A stretch of DNA of 64,000 bases. It comes from Phytobacter ursingii. Its GTDB lineage: Bacteria; Pseudomonadota; Gammaproteobacteria; Enterobacterales; Enterobacteriaceae. Where the stretch lies: contig CABDWT010000002.1 in NCBI GenBank assembly GCA_901456055.1, positions 62,001 to 126,000 on the forward strand. The letters run 5' to 3'. Under the pieces are notes generated by a model. That model was not told the DNA's origin. It ran no database searches and saw nothing but the letters and a program-made list of their open reading frames with translations. The position numbers and the translations under genes are program-made. Numbering within the stretch: the stretch's first letter is position 1; every line of letters starts with the position of its first letter. Of this stretch, positions 31,969 through 45,760 are shown one piece after another.

Positions 31969-33444
31969 ATGTCCAGTCATTACCTTCGCATCTTTCAGCA
32001 ACCCAAATCAGCCATTCTGCTGATGCTTGGGTTTGCCTCAGGTTTACCGCTGGCGCTGACATCCGGTACGCTCCAGGCGTGGATGACAGTGGCGAATGTC
32101 GATCTGAAAACCATCGGTTTCTTCTCGCTTGTCGGCCAGGCCTACGTATTTAAATTTCTCTGGTCGCCGATGATGGACCGCTACACCCCATCATTCCTCG
32201 GCCGACGCCGGGGCTGGCTCCTCCTTACGCAACTGGGTTTACTTGCTTCGATCGCGGCGATGGGCTTTCTTGAGCCAGGCAGTCATCTGCGCTGGATGGC
32301 GGGACTGGCGGTCGTTATCGCTTTTTGTTCTGCGTCGCAGGACATTGTTTTCGATGCGTGGAAAACGGATGTGCTACCCGCGGAGGAGCGGGGAGCCGGG
32401 GCAGCAATTAGCGTCCTGGGTTATCGCTTAGGCATGTTAGTCTCTGGCGGCCTGGCGCTGTGGCTGGCTGACCGCTGGCTGGGCTGGCAAGGCATGTACT
32501 GGCTGATGGCCGGACTGCTGATTCCCTGTATTATTGCAACGTTACTGGCTCCTGAACCGAACGATGCGATCCCGGCGCCGCGCACGCTGGAACAAGCCGT
32601 TGTCGAACCACTGCGCGATTTCTTTGGTCGCAACAATGCCTGGCTTATCTTGCTGTTGATTGTCCTTTATAAGCTTGGCGACGCGTTCGCGATGAGCCTG
32701 ACAACCACCTTTCTGATTCGCGGCGTCGGGTTTGACGCTGGTGAAGTGGGCGTGGTCAACAAAACCCTGGGGCTTATTGCCACCATTATTGGCGCACTCT
32801 GGGGCGGTGTATTAATGCAACGCTTGTCACTGTTTCGCGCGTTGCTGATTTTCGGTCTGCTGCAGGGTATTTCAAATACCGGGTACTGGCTGCTGGCTGT
32901 TACGCCGAAAGATCTCATCAGCATGGCGTCAGCGGTATTTCTGGAAAACCTCTGCGGCGGTATGGGCACGTCGGCCTTCGTCGCGTTGCTGATGACACTA
33001 TGCAACAAGTCCTTTTCTGCCACACAGTTCGCCCTGCTTTCTGCGCTCTCTGCCGTTGGTCGGGTTTACGTTGGGCCGCTGGCTGGCTGGTTTGTCGAAG
33101 CGCATGGCTGGTCAATGTTTTATCTGTTTTCTATCGTGGCTGCCGTGCCGGGTCTTCTGATGCTGCTTCTCTGTAAAGAGACGCTTGAATTCACGCAACG
33201 CACCGAGCGTTTTATGCCTCGCACTGAGTATTCCAAAGCCTACCGTCTGGCATTACGCCTGCTTGCTGCTGGTTGTCTGTTAGTGGGTATCTGGCTGTTC
33301 ATCCTGATAGTGAACGCCAGCGGATGGGCCCATATCGCCACTGGCAGTACGTTTCTGGAATTTGGCGCAATCCTGGCGCTTGTCGGCATTCTCTATGGCG
33401 GGTTACTGGATTTTCTGTCGTTACGCAAAACGCGTGTTGTCTGA
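31969..33444 (+). CDS. ampG: Muropeptide permease AmpG
   Basis: A 491-residue inner-membrane transporter of the major facilitator superfamily (E. coli also 491) that imports GlcNAc-anhydroMurNAc peptides for cell-wall recycling. In species with inducible ampC it supplies the inducing signal. Early helix motifs GFASGLPLALTSGTLQAWM and DRYTPSFLGRRRGWLL are characteristic. About 14 hydrophobic segments are visible. It ends at a hairpin and converges with the J-domain gene. Confidence 0.96.
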   Translation: MSSHYLRIFQQPKSAILLMLGFASGLPLALTSGTLQAWMTVANVDLKTIGFFSLVGQAYVFKFLWSPMMDRYTPSFLGRRRGWLLLTQLGLLASIAAMGFLEPGSHLRWMAGLAVVIAFCSASQDIVFDAWKTDVLPAEERGAGAAISVLGYRLGMLVSGGLALWLADRWLGWQGMYWLMAGLLIPCIIATLLAPEPNDAIPAPRTLEQAVVEPLRDFFGRNNAWLILLLIVLYKLGDAFAMSLTTTFLIRGVGFDAGEVGVVNKTLGLIATIIGALWGGVLMQRLSLFRALLIFGLLQGISNTGYWLLAVTPKDLISMASAVFLENLCGGMGTSAFVALLMTLCNKSFSATQFALLSALSAVGRVYVGPLAGWFVEAHGWSMFYLFSIVAAVPGLLMLLLCKETLEFTQRTERFMPRTEYSKAYRLALRLLAAGCLLVGIWLFILIVNASGWAHIATGSTFLEFGAILALVGILYGGLLDFLSLRKTRVV

Positions 33445-33445
33445 A

Positions 33446-33466
33446 AGCGCCAGCATTGCTGGCGCT
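33446..33466. terminator. Hairpin after ampG
   Basis: AGCGCCAGC-ATT-GCTGGCGCT, a perfect 9-bp stem directly after the ampG stop and before the convergent J-domain gene. The T-tract is weak. Confidence 0.6.
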
Positions 33467-33476
33467 CGCACAGGGA

Positions 33477-34808
33477 TTAATTGAAAAAATAGATCCACTT
33501 AATCACATAGCTATATAACGGTGGCAGGACGATGAGTCCGACAACATTGACCATGGGAGGCAACTGCCTGAGGAACAGGATAGGCAGCATGATCAGTTTT
33601 ACGACACCATTAAAGGGCATGGCGTACCACTGATGTAAATTACTGCGCACCAGCCACCAGACAGGGTAAGCAATCACAACAGTAAACATGCAGGTCCGTG
33701 CAACCCCGTTACTTGCTGGCGGATAGTGATAAAGCAGCACGTAGATGTTGAACAGGGGAACGGCCATAATGCCCCATGAAAGTAGCCAGAAGAAAATATG
33801 GCTTATGCGGGCAAGCGGTTTCTCACGTAAGTAGTGCGACAGCAGCACAGGCGCCCCCCACAAATAAAGGATCACAATCCCCACCATGGTTACCGCCTGC
33901 CAGACTAAATGCGCATCAGCCCGGACCTGGATATACAGAGCAAACCCCCAAAACCAGATAGCGATCAGCGCGCCCCAGGAGACGGCCAGTGTGGGAGTCG
34001 AAAGACGGAGCAACTCAGGGTTAACCCGTTCCAGTAATTGCGGATAAGCATTTCTGATCTCCGTTACCTGATTCAATAACCCCTGAACGAAATCCGGTAT
34101 GAGCCGTGCCCACCAGGGTAAATGCTGTACTTCACCGCTCAGAATGCGCCAGGCCAGACGGCGCTGCCGATCCAGGCTAGCCTGTCGGCGTAAATAGTCC
34201 CAGTGATTATCCGCCGCAGTCGCATCAATTTGCGTGTCCAGGGCGTGAATGACCCAGTAAGGCAGGGGTGAATCGCGATATCCCTCCAGATCCCATCCCA
34301 TAATGTCTGACACATTATTGACCAGGCTACGGGAAATCCCCTGTCGTTGACTCAGGGCCTGCGCCAGCTCAAGGCTGAATACGCGTCGAGCTTCCAGCGC
34401 ATCCGGCAGGTTGTGATCCAGGTAGTGGCGCAGCGCGTTAAGCGCGTCACTTTCATCCATCAGTAACTGAACGGAAAAGCGCTCCGCATCTTCCTCGAGG
34501 GTTTCTCGTTGCCAGTCAGGCTGCAAGGGGGCAGGGGCAACCCGTTGCGGAACCACGTGTGTTTCAGCTTGCGTTAATCCGGCCAGTACGGAATCGAGGT
34601 TGACCGCGGCTTGCACGTTGCCGTCATCAAGCCAAATCATTTCGCCTTTGGCATATTCTTTCGCCGCATCAAACGCTTCACGCAGTTGCTGGTAGCCTTG
34701 CGGATCCTGATCGGGACGATGTTGCTTAAGCTCCCGTGCGTATGCCCTACGAATGACCGCTTCATCGGTTGTCGGTTCGATTCCCAGGGTTTCCCAAATT
34801 GTCGCCAT
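33477..34808 (-). CDS. Membrane J-domain protein, partner of the adjacent Hsp70 (DjlB/DjlC-like)
   Basis: About 443 residues. The N-terminus (IWETLGIEPTTDEAVIRRAYARELKQ, then YQQLREAFDAA) is a J-domain. The His-Pro-Asp triad reads H-R-P-D (KQHRPDQDP), with one inserted residue. The middle is soluble. The last 170 residues hold about five or six hydrophobic segments, so it is an inner-membrane protein. The ATG at 34808 follows the hscC-like stop by 3 bases (a GTG at 34811 is also possible), so the two genes are coupled. E. coli pairs HscC with DjlB/DjlC elsewhere on its chromosome. The substrate is unknown. Confidence 0.85.
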   Translation of the reverse strand: MATIWETLGIEPTTDEAVIRRAYARELKQHRPDQDPQGYQQLREAFDAAKEYAKGEMIWLDDGNVQAAVNLDSVLAGLTQAETHVVPQRVAPAPLQPDWQRETLEEDAERFSVQLLMDESDALNALRHYLDHNLPDALEARRVFSLELAQALSQRQGISRSLVNNVSDIMGWDLEGYRDSPLPYWVIHALDTQIDATAADNHWDYLRRQASLDRQRRLAWRILSGEVQHLPWWARLIPDFVQGLLNQVTEIRNAYPQLLERVNPELLRLSTPTLAVSWGALIAIWFWGFALYIQVRADAHLVWQAVTMVGIVILYLWGAPVLLSHYLREKPLARISHIFFWLLSWGIMAVPLFNIYVLLYHYPPASNGVARTCMFTVVIAYPVWWLVRSNLHQWYAMPFNGVVKLIMLPILFLRQLPPMVNVVGLIVLPPLYSYVIKWIYFFN

Positions 34809-34811
34809 CAC

Positions 34812-36518
34812 TCACATCCCGTCATCAAATTGATTCAGCACCTGACGCAATTCATCCCGTGCAGTGGCAATCATACGCACATCCTGGCGATCGAGTGACT
34901 GCTCAAACTGGCTGGCGTAGTGATCGATAATTTGTCGCCGCTCCCCCAGATGCTGTTCGTAACAACGCGAAGCCTCTGCCAGTAAATGACGATTTTCTGG
35001 CACATCCCGGGGGTGCATTTTCAGGCCATCAAGTTGATGAAGACGTTCACGAATCTCTTCTTCGCTGAGCTGACCGGGTACTTTTTCAATAACCAGGGTT
35101 GATGCGGTCTCTTCACCCTGAACTTTACACTCAACTTCCAGAATGCCGTCCAGCGTATAGGTAAAGCGGATGTCAGCGCTCACGTCGCCGGCTTTGCGGC
35201 GCGGAACGGAGATCTTCATTTTGTCCAGCAACAGATTGTCGCTTACCCGACGGGCTTCCCCCTGGTAAACCTCAATTTCCAGATACTGTTGATTATCAAA
35301 CAGCGTACTTACGGTCTTCATCACGCTAACAGGCACAAAGGCGTTACGTTCAATGATCGGCAGAAAATAGCCGGTATCGATTTTGTCGCCATTTCGCCTT
35401 GAAACCTCGATCCCCAGGGAGTACGGCATGACATCCGTCAGGACAATATCATCCAGCGCGCATGCCTGGGCAATCAGCCCGGCCTGGACACCGGCGCCAA
35501 GGGCCACCACTTCATCGGGGTTTAATTCGCTACGCGGGAAACGCCCAAACATCCGGGTCGCCATCTGACGAACAATCGGCATACGGGTCGCGCCTCCTAC
35601 CAGAATGACATGATCGAGGTGCTCAGGGTCGAAATGTGCGTCCTGCAATGCCTGCACGACCGGCTTTTTTAACCGCGTGAGAAGTGAGGCGGCACTCTCG
35701 GCAAAGGTCTCTGCCGTTAAGGTCCAGCGATACTCCTCACCGTTACAGTTCAGCGTCGCACTGGTTTCATCCTGCTGGCTCAGCGTGCATTTGAACGTCT
35801 CGGCAATCCGGTTTGACTCCGCCGCACACGCTGTATTCGGATCGGCTAACGCAGGGTAACGCGCTTGCATCCATTGACGAATAACCTGGGTAAAATCATC
35901 GCCGCCAAGCCAGGCATCGCCGCTGCTGGCGCGAACTTCAATCACCCCTTCAAACATATCGACGATAGAGACATCGAAGGTGCCGCCGCCGAGATCAAAA
36001 ATCAGGAATTTTTGCTCGCGGTTATCTGCAAGCCCATATGCCAGGGATGCCGCGGTGGGTTCATTCAGCAAGCGCTCAACGTCAAGTCCAGCCAGCCTTC
36101 CTGCTGCCTTGACCGCCTTACGCTGAACATCATTGAAATAAGCAGGTACGGTAATGACAGCGCGAGAAATAGCGCCACCCAACGCGACTTCCGCGTCAGT
36201 CTTAAGTTTACGTAGCACTAACGCCGACAGCTCTTCTGCCCGGAACCGGCGTGAACCCAGGCTCCACGTTTTATCTGTTCCCATGTAGCGTTTGAAACTG
36301 GCAACCGTCAGGTGAGGATGGCTGACCAGTCGCGCTTTCGCCGCTTCGCCAACCAGCAGATTACCGGCGTCGTCCAGCCCCACCACGGAGGGCGTTAATC
36401 TTTCGCCCAGGGCACCCGTGAGCAACTGCGGGTTCGCACCATCAAACCACGCGACAGCGCTATTAGATGTTCCCAGATCAATCCCAATTATTGGCGAGTT
36501 GTTTCCTGTTATGGTCAT
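34812..36518 (-). CDS. hscC: HscC-like Hsp70 chaperone
   Basis: A 568-residue Hsp70 lacking the long C-terminal lid of DnaK (638). ATPase signatures are IGIDLGTSNSAVAWFDG, LIFDLGGGTFDVSI and VILVGGATRMPIVR. The substrate domain includes VMPYSLGIEV. E. coli HscC is about 556 residues and only moderately similar by eye, so this may be a related paralogue rather than the strict orthologue. It is first in a two-gene unit with the membrane J-domain protein. It sits between ampG and cyoA, where E. coli has no chaperone genes. Confidence 0.85.
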   Translation of the reverse strand: MTITGNNSPIIGIDLGTSNSAVAWFDGANPQLLTGALGERLTPSVVGLDDAGNLLVGEAAKARLVSHPHLTVASFKRYMGTDKTWSLGSRRFRAEELSALVLRKLKTDAEVALGGAISRAVITVPAYFNDVQRKAVKAAGRLAGLDVERLLNEPTAASLAYGLADNREQKFLIFDLGGGTFDVSIVDMFEGVIEVRASSGDAWLGGDDFTQVIRQWMQARYPALADPNTACAAESNRIAETFKCTLSQQDETSATLNCNGEEYRWTLTAETFAESAASLLTRLKKPVVQALQDAHFDPEHLDHVILVGGATRMPIVRQMATRMFGRFPRSELNPDEVVALGAGVQAGLIAQACALDDIVLTDVMPYSLGIEVSRRNGDKIDTGYFLPIIERNAFVPVSVMKTVSTLFDNQQYLEIEVYQGEARRVSDNLLLDKMKISVPRRKAGDVSADIRFTYTLDGILEVECKVQGEETASTLVIEKVPGQLSEEEIRERLHQLDGLKMHPRDVPENRHLLAEASRCYEQHLGERRQIIDHYASQFEQSLDRQDVRMIATARDELRQVLNQFDDGM

Positions 36519-37053
36519 TTCTATCCCTTAGTCGCTGATCACAAAGCAAAAACGAATCACAATCTAATAATCGGCACGCTATGCAGATTCGTTTAAGATA
36601 TTCACTTTCAGTTATTATTTCGCTCAATAAACAAGCAAGCATAAAATATTCAACATGAGAATATTTATCGAGAGATGAAGAAAATTTCTTTAATTATTTT
36701 GTGCGGTATTAATTAAGGGTTACTCTTGAACGATTCAGCATCGTTATTAATTTAATGTTTCCGGTAATGTTCAATAAATGCTGAAATATTGTTAATCAAT
36801 TGTTTATCATTTTGATTGGTTATACCAATTTACCCTCACCTTTATTGTAATCCTGGATTTTCGTTATAACCTTAATAACAGGCTGTGCGAACACCCGATT
36901 TTACAGGTTGTTGCATTTCGTGTGACATAATCGGCAGAACCCAGTAACACCATACTGACACTACGCCATTCATGTTTACAGTAATGTAACCTTCCCGTAA
37001 AATGCCCGCACACTTTAAACGCCACCAGATCCCCGTGGAATTGAGGTCGGTAA
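36519..37053. other. AT-rich spacer between hscC and cyoA
   Basis: A 535-bp stretch with no gene supported. The hscC side (36520-36860) is strongly AT-rich with many TTAAT/TTATC words. The cyo promoter is near the right end. GTTAT-N7-ATAAC at about 36863-36881 is a small inverted repeat that could be a regulator site. Confidence 0.5.
36975..37003 (+). promoter_or_regulatory. Candidate cyoABCDE promoter
   Basis: TTTACA (36975-36980), 17 bases, then TAAAAT (36998-37003) is a near-consensus sigma70 promoter, with a leader of about 45 bases to the cyoA start. Confidence 0.7.
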
Positions 37054-40616
<3,563 letters not shown>

Positions 40617-40617
<1 letters not shown>

Positions 40618-40943
40618 TGAGTCATTCAACGGAACACGGCGCTTCCCATGGCAGCGTAAAAACCTACATGACAGGTTTTATCCTGTCGATCATCCTGACG
40701 GTCATTCCGTTCTGGATGGTGATGAGCGGCACGGCTTCTCATGCTGCGATTCTGGGCACCGTACTGGTTACCGCGATTGTGCAGATTCTGGTGCATCTGG
40801 TTTGCTTCCTGCACATGAACACCAAGTCCGATGAAGGCTGGAATATGACGGCCTTCGTCTTTACCGTGATTATCATCGCAATCCTGGTAGTCGGCTCCAT
40901 CTGGATCATGTGGAACCTCAACTACAACATGATGGTTCACTAA
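40617..40943 (+). CDS. cyoD: Cytochrome bo3 ubiquinol oxidase subunit IV
   Basis: A 108-residue subunit with three membrane helices (E. coli 109), beginning [20 protein letters not shown]. It is needed for assembly of the CuB centre. I chose the ATG at 40617, which sits in the TAATG overlap with cyoC; an upstream in-frame extension overlaps cyoC and is not supported. Confidence 0.97.
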
Positions 40944-40954
40944 GAGCGGCGAGT

Positions 40955-41842
40955 ATGTTGAAGCAATACCTGCAAGTAACGAAACCTGGCATTATTTTTG
41001 GCAACCTGATCTCGGTGATCGGTGGGTTCCTGCTGGCCTCTAAAGGCCATATTGATTACCCGCTGTTCGTCTACACGCTGGTTGGCGTGTCGCTGGTTGT
41101 CGCCTCCGGTTGTGTATTTAACAACTACATTGACCGTGACATCGACAAGAAGATGGAGCGGACGAAAAACCGCGTGCTGGTCCGGGGCCTGATTTCGCCG
41201 AAAGTCTCGCTGGTTTACGCTGCCTTGTTGGGTATTGCTGGCTTCATGCTGCTGTGGTTTGGCGCGAATCCTCTGGCCTGCTGGCTGGGGGTGATGGGCT
41301 TTGTGGTTTATGTAGGCGTCTACAGCCTGTATATGAAACGCCACTCGGTCTACGGCACGCTCATCGGCTCGCTTTCCGGCGCAGCGCCTCCGGTGATTGG
41401 CTACTGTGCCGTCACTGGCGGGTTTGACAGCGGTGCGGCTATTCTGCTGGCGATTTTCAGCCTCTGGCAGATGCCCCATTCGTACGCCATTGCCATTTTC
41501 CGCTTTAAAGATTACCAGGCGGCAAACATCCCGGTACTGCCGGTGGTGAAAGGCATTTCTGTCGCGAAGAATCATATCACGCTCTATATCATCGCTTTTG
41601 CTGTCGCAACACTGATGCTCTCCCTTGGCGGTTACGCCGGGTATAAATATCTGGTGGTTGCCGCGGCCGTAAGCGTATGGTGGCTGGGTATGGCGCTGCG
41701 TGGCTACAAAGTGGAAGACGACAAAGTCTGGGCGCGTAAGCTGTTCGGCTTTTCCATCATCGCGATTACTGCGTTAAGCGTGATGATGTCAGTGGATTTT
41801 ATGGTTCCTGACTCTCACAATCTGCTCGCTGCTGTCTGGTAA
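40955..41842 (+). CDS. cyoE: Protoheme IX farnesyltransferase (heme O synthase)
   Basis: A 295-residue UbiA-family membrane prenyltransferase that attaches farnesyl to heme b to make heme O for cyoB. The allylic diphosphate motif is [18 protein letters not shown]. Multiple membrane helices are visible. I chose the ATG at 40955 ([17 protein letters not shown]), 12 bases after cyoD, preceded by GAGCGGCGAG. It uses farnesyl diphosphate, made by IspA encoded nearby. Last gene of the operon. Confidence 0.97.
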   Translation: MLKQYLQVTKPGIIFGNLISVIGGFLLASKGHIDYPLFVYTLVGVSLVVASGCVFNNYIDRDIDKKMERTKNRVLVRGLISPKVSLVYAALLGIAGFMLLWFGANPLACWLGVMGFVVYVGVYSLYMKRHSVYGTLIGSLSGAAPPVIGYCAVTGGFDSGAAILLAIFSLWQMPHSYAIAIFRFKDYQAANIPVLPVVKGISVAKNHITLYIIAFAVATLMLSLGGYAGYKYLVVAAAVSVWWLGMALRGYKVEDDKVWARKLFGFSIIAITALSVMMSVDFMVPDSHNLLAAVW

Positions 41843-41856
41843 CGGGTAGCGCCTGT

Positions 41857-41884
41857 TAAAAACCGGGGATCCCCCGGTTTTTTT
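41857..41884 (+). terminator. Terminator of cyoABCDE
   Basis: AAAAACCGGGG-AT-CCCCCGGTTTTTTT, a stable GC stem followed by seven Ts, just after the cyoE stop. Confidence 0.9.
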
Positions 41885-42184
41885 ATGCCTGTGAGTGGGC
41901 CACCGCGCTCTGATTTCTCCACTGTCCCCTCCCCCTTGCAGCCTCTCACCGGCACGACCTTGATGTGACCATCAGAACGGTTATCTTAAAGCGCTGCAAC
42001 AGCAGGTACGCATGCAGACTCAATTTGCGAAGGCCCTGGAAACTGTCCGTTTCGGTTTTTTTAAAAGCAGGTTAGCGAAGGAAAAAATACCGTTCACAGC
42101 CTCGTAATATCTATTAAACAATCACCTATTTACCGCGCCTGACACCACGCCTAAACTATGGCCTGTTTTTAGATTGAGGTGGTG
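41885..42184. other. Spacer between cyoE and yajR
   Basis: A 300-bp stretch with no gene recognised. It holds the yajR promoter somewhere in its AT-rich second half; no confident hexamers were found. GAGGT lies just before the yajR start. Confidence 0.4.
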
Positions 42185-43549
42185 ATGAACGATTATAAAA
42201 TGACGCCAGGCGAGTTGCGCGCAACCTGGGGTTTAGGGACTGTTTTTTCCCTGCGCATGCTTGGCATGTTTATGGTCCTGCCCGTTCTGACCACATATGG
42301 CATGGCATTACAGGGTGCCAGTGAGGCGCTGATTGGTCTGGCGATTGGCATTTACGGTCTGGCCCAGGCGGTGTTTCAAATTCCTTTCGGTCTGCTTTCT
42401 GATCGCGTTGGCCGCAAGCCGTTGATCGTCGGTGGTCTCGCCATCTTTGTCATCGGCAGTATCATTGCGGCTCTCTCAGACTCCATCTGGGGCATTATTC
42501 TTGGGCGAGCATTACAGGGCTCCGGCGCCATTGCGGCTGCGGTGATGGCCCTGCTCTCAGATTTAACCCGCGAACAAAATCGTACCAAAGCCATGGCCTT
42601 TATTGGCGTCAGTTTTGGTGTAACGTTTGCGATTGCCATGGTGCTTGGCCCGATTATCACCCATAAACTGGGCCTGCACGCGCTGTTCTGGATGATTGCC
42701 GGGCTGGCGACCCTGGGTATCGTATTAACATTGTGGGTGGTGCCGGACAGCAAAAATCATGTCCTGAACCGCGAGTCAGGCATGGTAAAAGGCTGCTTTA
42801 GCAAGGTGCTGATGGAGCCAAAACTGCTGAAACTCAATTTCGGCATCATGTGTCTGCATATTCTGCTGATGTCCACCTTCGTCGCCCTGCCGGGCATGCT
42901 CGAAGCCGCCGGATTTGCCGCCCGCGATCACTGGAAAATCTACCTCGTCACCATGCTGGTGTCGTTTGTTTCCGTTGTGCCTTTTATCATTTATGCGGAA
43001 GTGAAGCGCCGCATGAAACGCGTGTTTGTATTTTGCGTCGTGCTACTGCTTATTGCGGAGATCGTGCTCTGGGGCGCGGGTCCCCATTTCTGGGAACTGG
43101 TGCTGGGAGTACAGATTTTCTTCCTCGCTTTTAACCTGATGGAAGCCCTGCTACCGTCGCTTATCAGTAAAGAAGCCCCAGCTGGATACAAAGGCACAGC
43201 GATGGGGATTTACTCCACCAGCCAGTTTCTTGGCGTGGCGATTGGTGGCGCGCTGGGAGGCTGGGTCGATGGCCTGTTTGACTCACAGACGGTCTTTCTG
43301 GCAGGCGCGTTGTTAGCCATGATCTGGCTGCTGGTAGCCGGAAGCATGCAGGAACCCCCCTATGTGAGTAGCCTGCGCATTGCGATACCGGAGGGCGTCA
43401 CGCCAGATGCCTCATTGCAGGCGCGCCTGCTGGCAACAGACGGGGTGAGCGAAGTACTGGTCGTTGCTGAGGAACGTAGCGCCTACGTCAAAATCGACAG
43501 CAAAGTCACCAACCGTTTCGAGGTCGAGCAAGCCATTAGCAGGGCATAA
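42185..43549 (+). CDS. yajR: MFS transporter YajR
   Basis: A 454-residue inner-membrane transporter of the major facilitator superfamily, with 12 helices plus a C-terminal ferredoxin-like (YAM) domain beginning near SLRIAIPEGV and ending SKVTNRFEVEQAISRA. The helix 2-3 motif LLSDRVGRKPLIVGG is the MFS motif A. I chose the ATG at 42185 (MNDYKMTPGE), identical to the E. coli start; two GTG codons precede it in frame. The substrate is unknown, and an efflux role is assumed from the family. Confidence 0.95.
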   Translation: MNDYKMTPGELRATWGLGTVFSLRMLGMFMVLPVLTTYGMALQGASEALIGLAIGIYGLAQAVFQIPFGLLSDRVGRKPLIVGGLAIFVIGSIIAALSDSIWGIILGRALQGSGAIAAAVMALLSDLTREQNRTKAMAFIGVSFGVTFAIAMVLGPIITHKLGLHALFWMIAGLATLGIVLTLWVVPDSKNHVLNRESGMVKGCFSKVLMEPKLLKLNFGIMCLHILLMSTFVALPGMLEAAGFAARDHWKIYLVTMLVSFVSVVPFIIYAEVKRRMKRVFVFCVVLLLIAEIVLWGAGPHFWELVLGVQIFFLAFNLMEALLPSLISKEAPAGYKGTAMGIYSTSQFLGVAIGGALGGWVDGLFDSQTVFLAGALLAMIWLLVAGSMQEPPYVSSLRIAIPEGVTPDASLQARLLATDGVSEVLVVAEERSAYVKIDSKVTNRFEVEQAISRA

Positions 43550-43576
43550 AAAAAGCGGGGAAAACCCGCTTTTTTA
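43547..43576. terminator. Bidirectional terminator of yajR and yajQ
   Basis: AAAAAAAGCGGG-GAAAA-CCCGCTTTTTTA lies between convergent stops, with A and T tracts on both sides. Confidence 0.9.
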
Positions 43577-44068
43577 TTAATCGCGGAAGTTTTTGAACTG
43601 GAAAGGCTGTCCCAGGTTTCCGCCGCGCACCAGTGCCATTGTCGACTGCAGATCGTCACGGGATTTTCCGGTAACGCGAATCTCTTCGCCCTGAATTTGC
43701 GTCTGCACTTTCAGTTTGCTGTCTTTAATCAGCTTAACGATTTTTTTGGCAACGGCGCTCTCAATGCCTTGTTTGAGTTTGGTTTCAACGAACCAGGTTT
43801 TGCCGCTGTGGACAAACTCTTCCGGAACATCAATTGATGTGCCTTCAATGCCGCGTTTTAACAGCTTCGCGCGCAGGATATCCAGCAATTGATTGACCTG
43901 AAAATCGGACTCACTGAGAACTTTGATCGTCTTATTCTGTTCATTCAGCTCAAAAGTGGCTTCAACGTTACGAAAATCGAAGCGTGTTTCGACTTCACGG
44001 GTCGCATTTTCAACAGCGTTGCGGACTTCCTGAAGATCAACCTCAGAAACAATATCGAAAGATGGCAT
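43577..44068 (-). CDS. yajQ: YajQ family nucleotide-binding protein
   Basis: A 163-residue UPF0234 protein with two ferredoxin-like domains. It binds nucleotides, and homologues act as cyclic-di-GMP effectors. It begins [21 protein letters not shown] and ends [12 protein letters not shown] chose the ATG at 44068 because it gives the family length; the upstream extension overlaps the panE promoter region. It is divergent from panE. Confidence 0.96.
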   Translation of the reverse strand: MPSFDIVSEVDLQEVRNAVENATREVETRFDFRNVEATFELNEQNKTIKVLSESDFQVNQLLDILRAKLLKRGIEGTSIDVPEEFVHSGKTWFVETKLKQGIESAVAKKIVKLIKDSKLKVQTQIQGEEIRVTGKSRDDLQSTMALVRGGNLGQPFQFKNFRD

Positions 44069-44208
44069 CTTTTCTTCTCCCTCAGTGTTTATTGCGATGC
44101 ATAATACCCGCAACGAAGCATAACTCAACTTGTAATAGCCGAATGCAGTGCTGACGGCGCTATACTGTAAGCAGTGACACCTGGCGCAGTTGCAGGTGAG
44201 GAGGAACA

Positions 44209-45120
44209 ATGAAAATTACCGTACTCGGATGCGGTGCTTTAGGGCAATTGTGGTTAACTGCTCTGTGCAAGCATGGACACGAAGTACAGGGTTGGTTGCG
44301 CGTACCGCAACCCTTTTGCAGTGTGAACCTGGTTGATGAAGATGGCTCCATTTTTAACGAATCCCTGACCGCGAACGATCCAGAATTTCTGGCGAGCAGC
44401 GATTTATTGCTGGTCACGCTTAAAGCCTGGCAAGTTTCCGACGCGGTGAGAAGTTTAGCGGCGATTTTGCCTGCCACAACACCCATTTTGCTTATTCATA
44501 ACGGCATGGGAACGGTAGAAGAGCTGAAATCACTGCCGCAGCCTTTACTGATTGGCACCACGACGCACGCGGCGCGGCGCGACGGTAATGTCATTGTGCA
44601 TGTCGCCAGCGGCACGACGCATATCGGCCCGGCGAGACAACAGGACGGTGACTTTAGCTACCTGGCGGATAGTTTGCAGGAGGTGCTTCCGGATGTAGCC
44701 TGGCACAACAACATCCGCCCGGCCCTCTGGCGTAAACTGGCGGTCAACTGTGTGGTAAATCCGCTAAGCGCGCTGGAAAATTGCCGAAACGGCGATTTAC
44801 GTAACTTTCCCGATGAAATCAAGAAAATCACCCATGAGGTCGCAGCCGTCATTGAGCGTGAAGGTCACCATATCTCGGCGGATGAGTTACTCAGCTATGT
44901 CTATCAGGTGATTGATAACACGGCGGATAATATTTCCTCCATGTTGCAGGATATTCGCGCCATGCGTCATACCGAGTGCGATTACATCACAGGTTACCTG
45001 CTCAAACGCGCCCGTGCCCACGGTATCGCGGTGCCGGAAAACGCGCGGCTGTATGACTTAGTGAAACGTAAGGAGAGTGAGTATGAGCGCATCAGCTCTG
45101 GTATGTCTCGCCCCTGGTAG
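44209..45120 (+). CDS. panE: 2-dehydropantoate 2-reductase
   Basis: A 303-residue NADPH-dependent reductase that makes pantoate for coenzyme A. The N-terminal Rossmann motif is [11 protein letters not shown]. The C-terminal helical domain has [20 protein letters not shown], with the catalytic Lys. A strong GGAGGA ribosome site precedes the ATG. The end overlaps the start of yajL by 38 bp. Confidence 0.97.
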   Translation: MKITVLGCGALGQLWLTALCKHGHEVQGWLRVPQPFCSVNLVDEDGSIFNESLTANDPEFLASSDLLLVTLKAWQVSDAVRSLAAILPATTPILLIHNGMGTVEELKSLPQPLLIGTTTHAARRDGNVIVHVASGTTHIGPARQQDGDFSYLADSLQEVLPDVAWHNNIRPALWRKLAVNCVVNPLSALENCRNGDLRNFPDEIKKITHEVAAVIEREGHHISADELLSYVYQVIDNTADNISSMLQDIRAMRHTECDYITGYLLKRARAHGIAVPENARLYDLVKRKESEYERISSGMSRPW

Positions 45121-45676
45121 TGAAGAGACCGAAGCGGTCACCACTATCGACCTGCTGGTACGTGGCGGTATTAGCGTCACTACGGCCAGTGTCGCCAGCG
45201 ACGGTAATCTTGCGATCACCTGTTCGCGTGGGGTCAGACTGCTGGCAGATGCCCCCCTGGTCTCTGTGGCGGACGGTGATTACGACGTTATCGTCTTACC
45301 GGGTGGAATCAAAGGGGCCGAATGTTTTCGTGACAGCCCGCTGCTGGTTGAGACCGTACGACAGTTCCATGTTTCCGGGCGTATCGTCGCGACCATTTGC
45401 GCAGCGGCCGCCACCGTGCTGGTGCCACATAACCTGTTCCCGCTTGGCAATATGACCGGCTTTCCGGCACTGAAAGAGAAAATTCCGCCGGAGCAGTGGC
45501 AGGACAAACGCGTCGTCTGGGATCCACGCGTGAAGTTGCTCACCAGCCAGGGGCCGGGAACCGCTATCGACTTTGCACTGAAAATTATTGATCTGCTGGT
45601 CGGCGGGGAAAAAGCCCATGAAGTGGCGTCGCAGTTGGTCATTCCAGCCGGAATTTATAACTATTACGGCGCGTAA
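45083..45676 (+). CDS. yajL: DJ-1/PfpI family protein YajL
   Basis: A 197-residue homologue of human DJ-1, a chaperone and reported protein deglycase protecting against oxidative stress. The reactive Cys106 sits in the nucleophile elbow [11 protein letters not shown], and the activating Glu is in the SEETEA stretch. I chose the ATG at 45083 ([15 protein letters not shown]), with AGGAGAG upstream. It overlaps the 3' end of panE. Confidence 0.96.
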   Translation: MSASALVCLAPGSEETEAVTTIDLLVRGGISVTTASVASDGNLAITCSRGVRLLADAPLVSVADGDYDVIVLPGGIKGAECFRDSPLLVETVRQFHVSGRIVATICAAAATVLVPHNLFPLGNMTGFPALKEKIPPEQWQDKRVVWDPRVKLLTSQGPGTAIDFALKIIDLLVGGEKAHEVASQLVIPAGIYNYYGA

Positions 45677-45719
45677 TGTGCCTGCTTAGCCCGGCAGGGT
45701 TTCCCTGGGACGTCAGACA

Positions 45720-45743
45720 GGCCGGGCAACATGTCGCCCGGCC
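45720..45743. repeat. Short REP-like inverted repeat
   Basis: GGCCGGGC-N8-GCCCGGCC lies between the convergent genes yajL and thiI. It may act as a terminator stem or be a REP fragment. Confidence 0.5.
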
Positions 45744-45760
45744 CATAGACACAGCAACGC

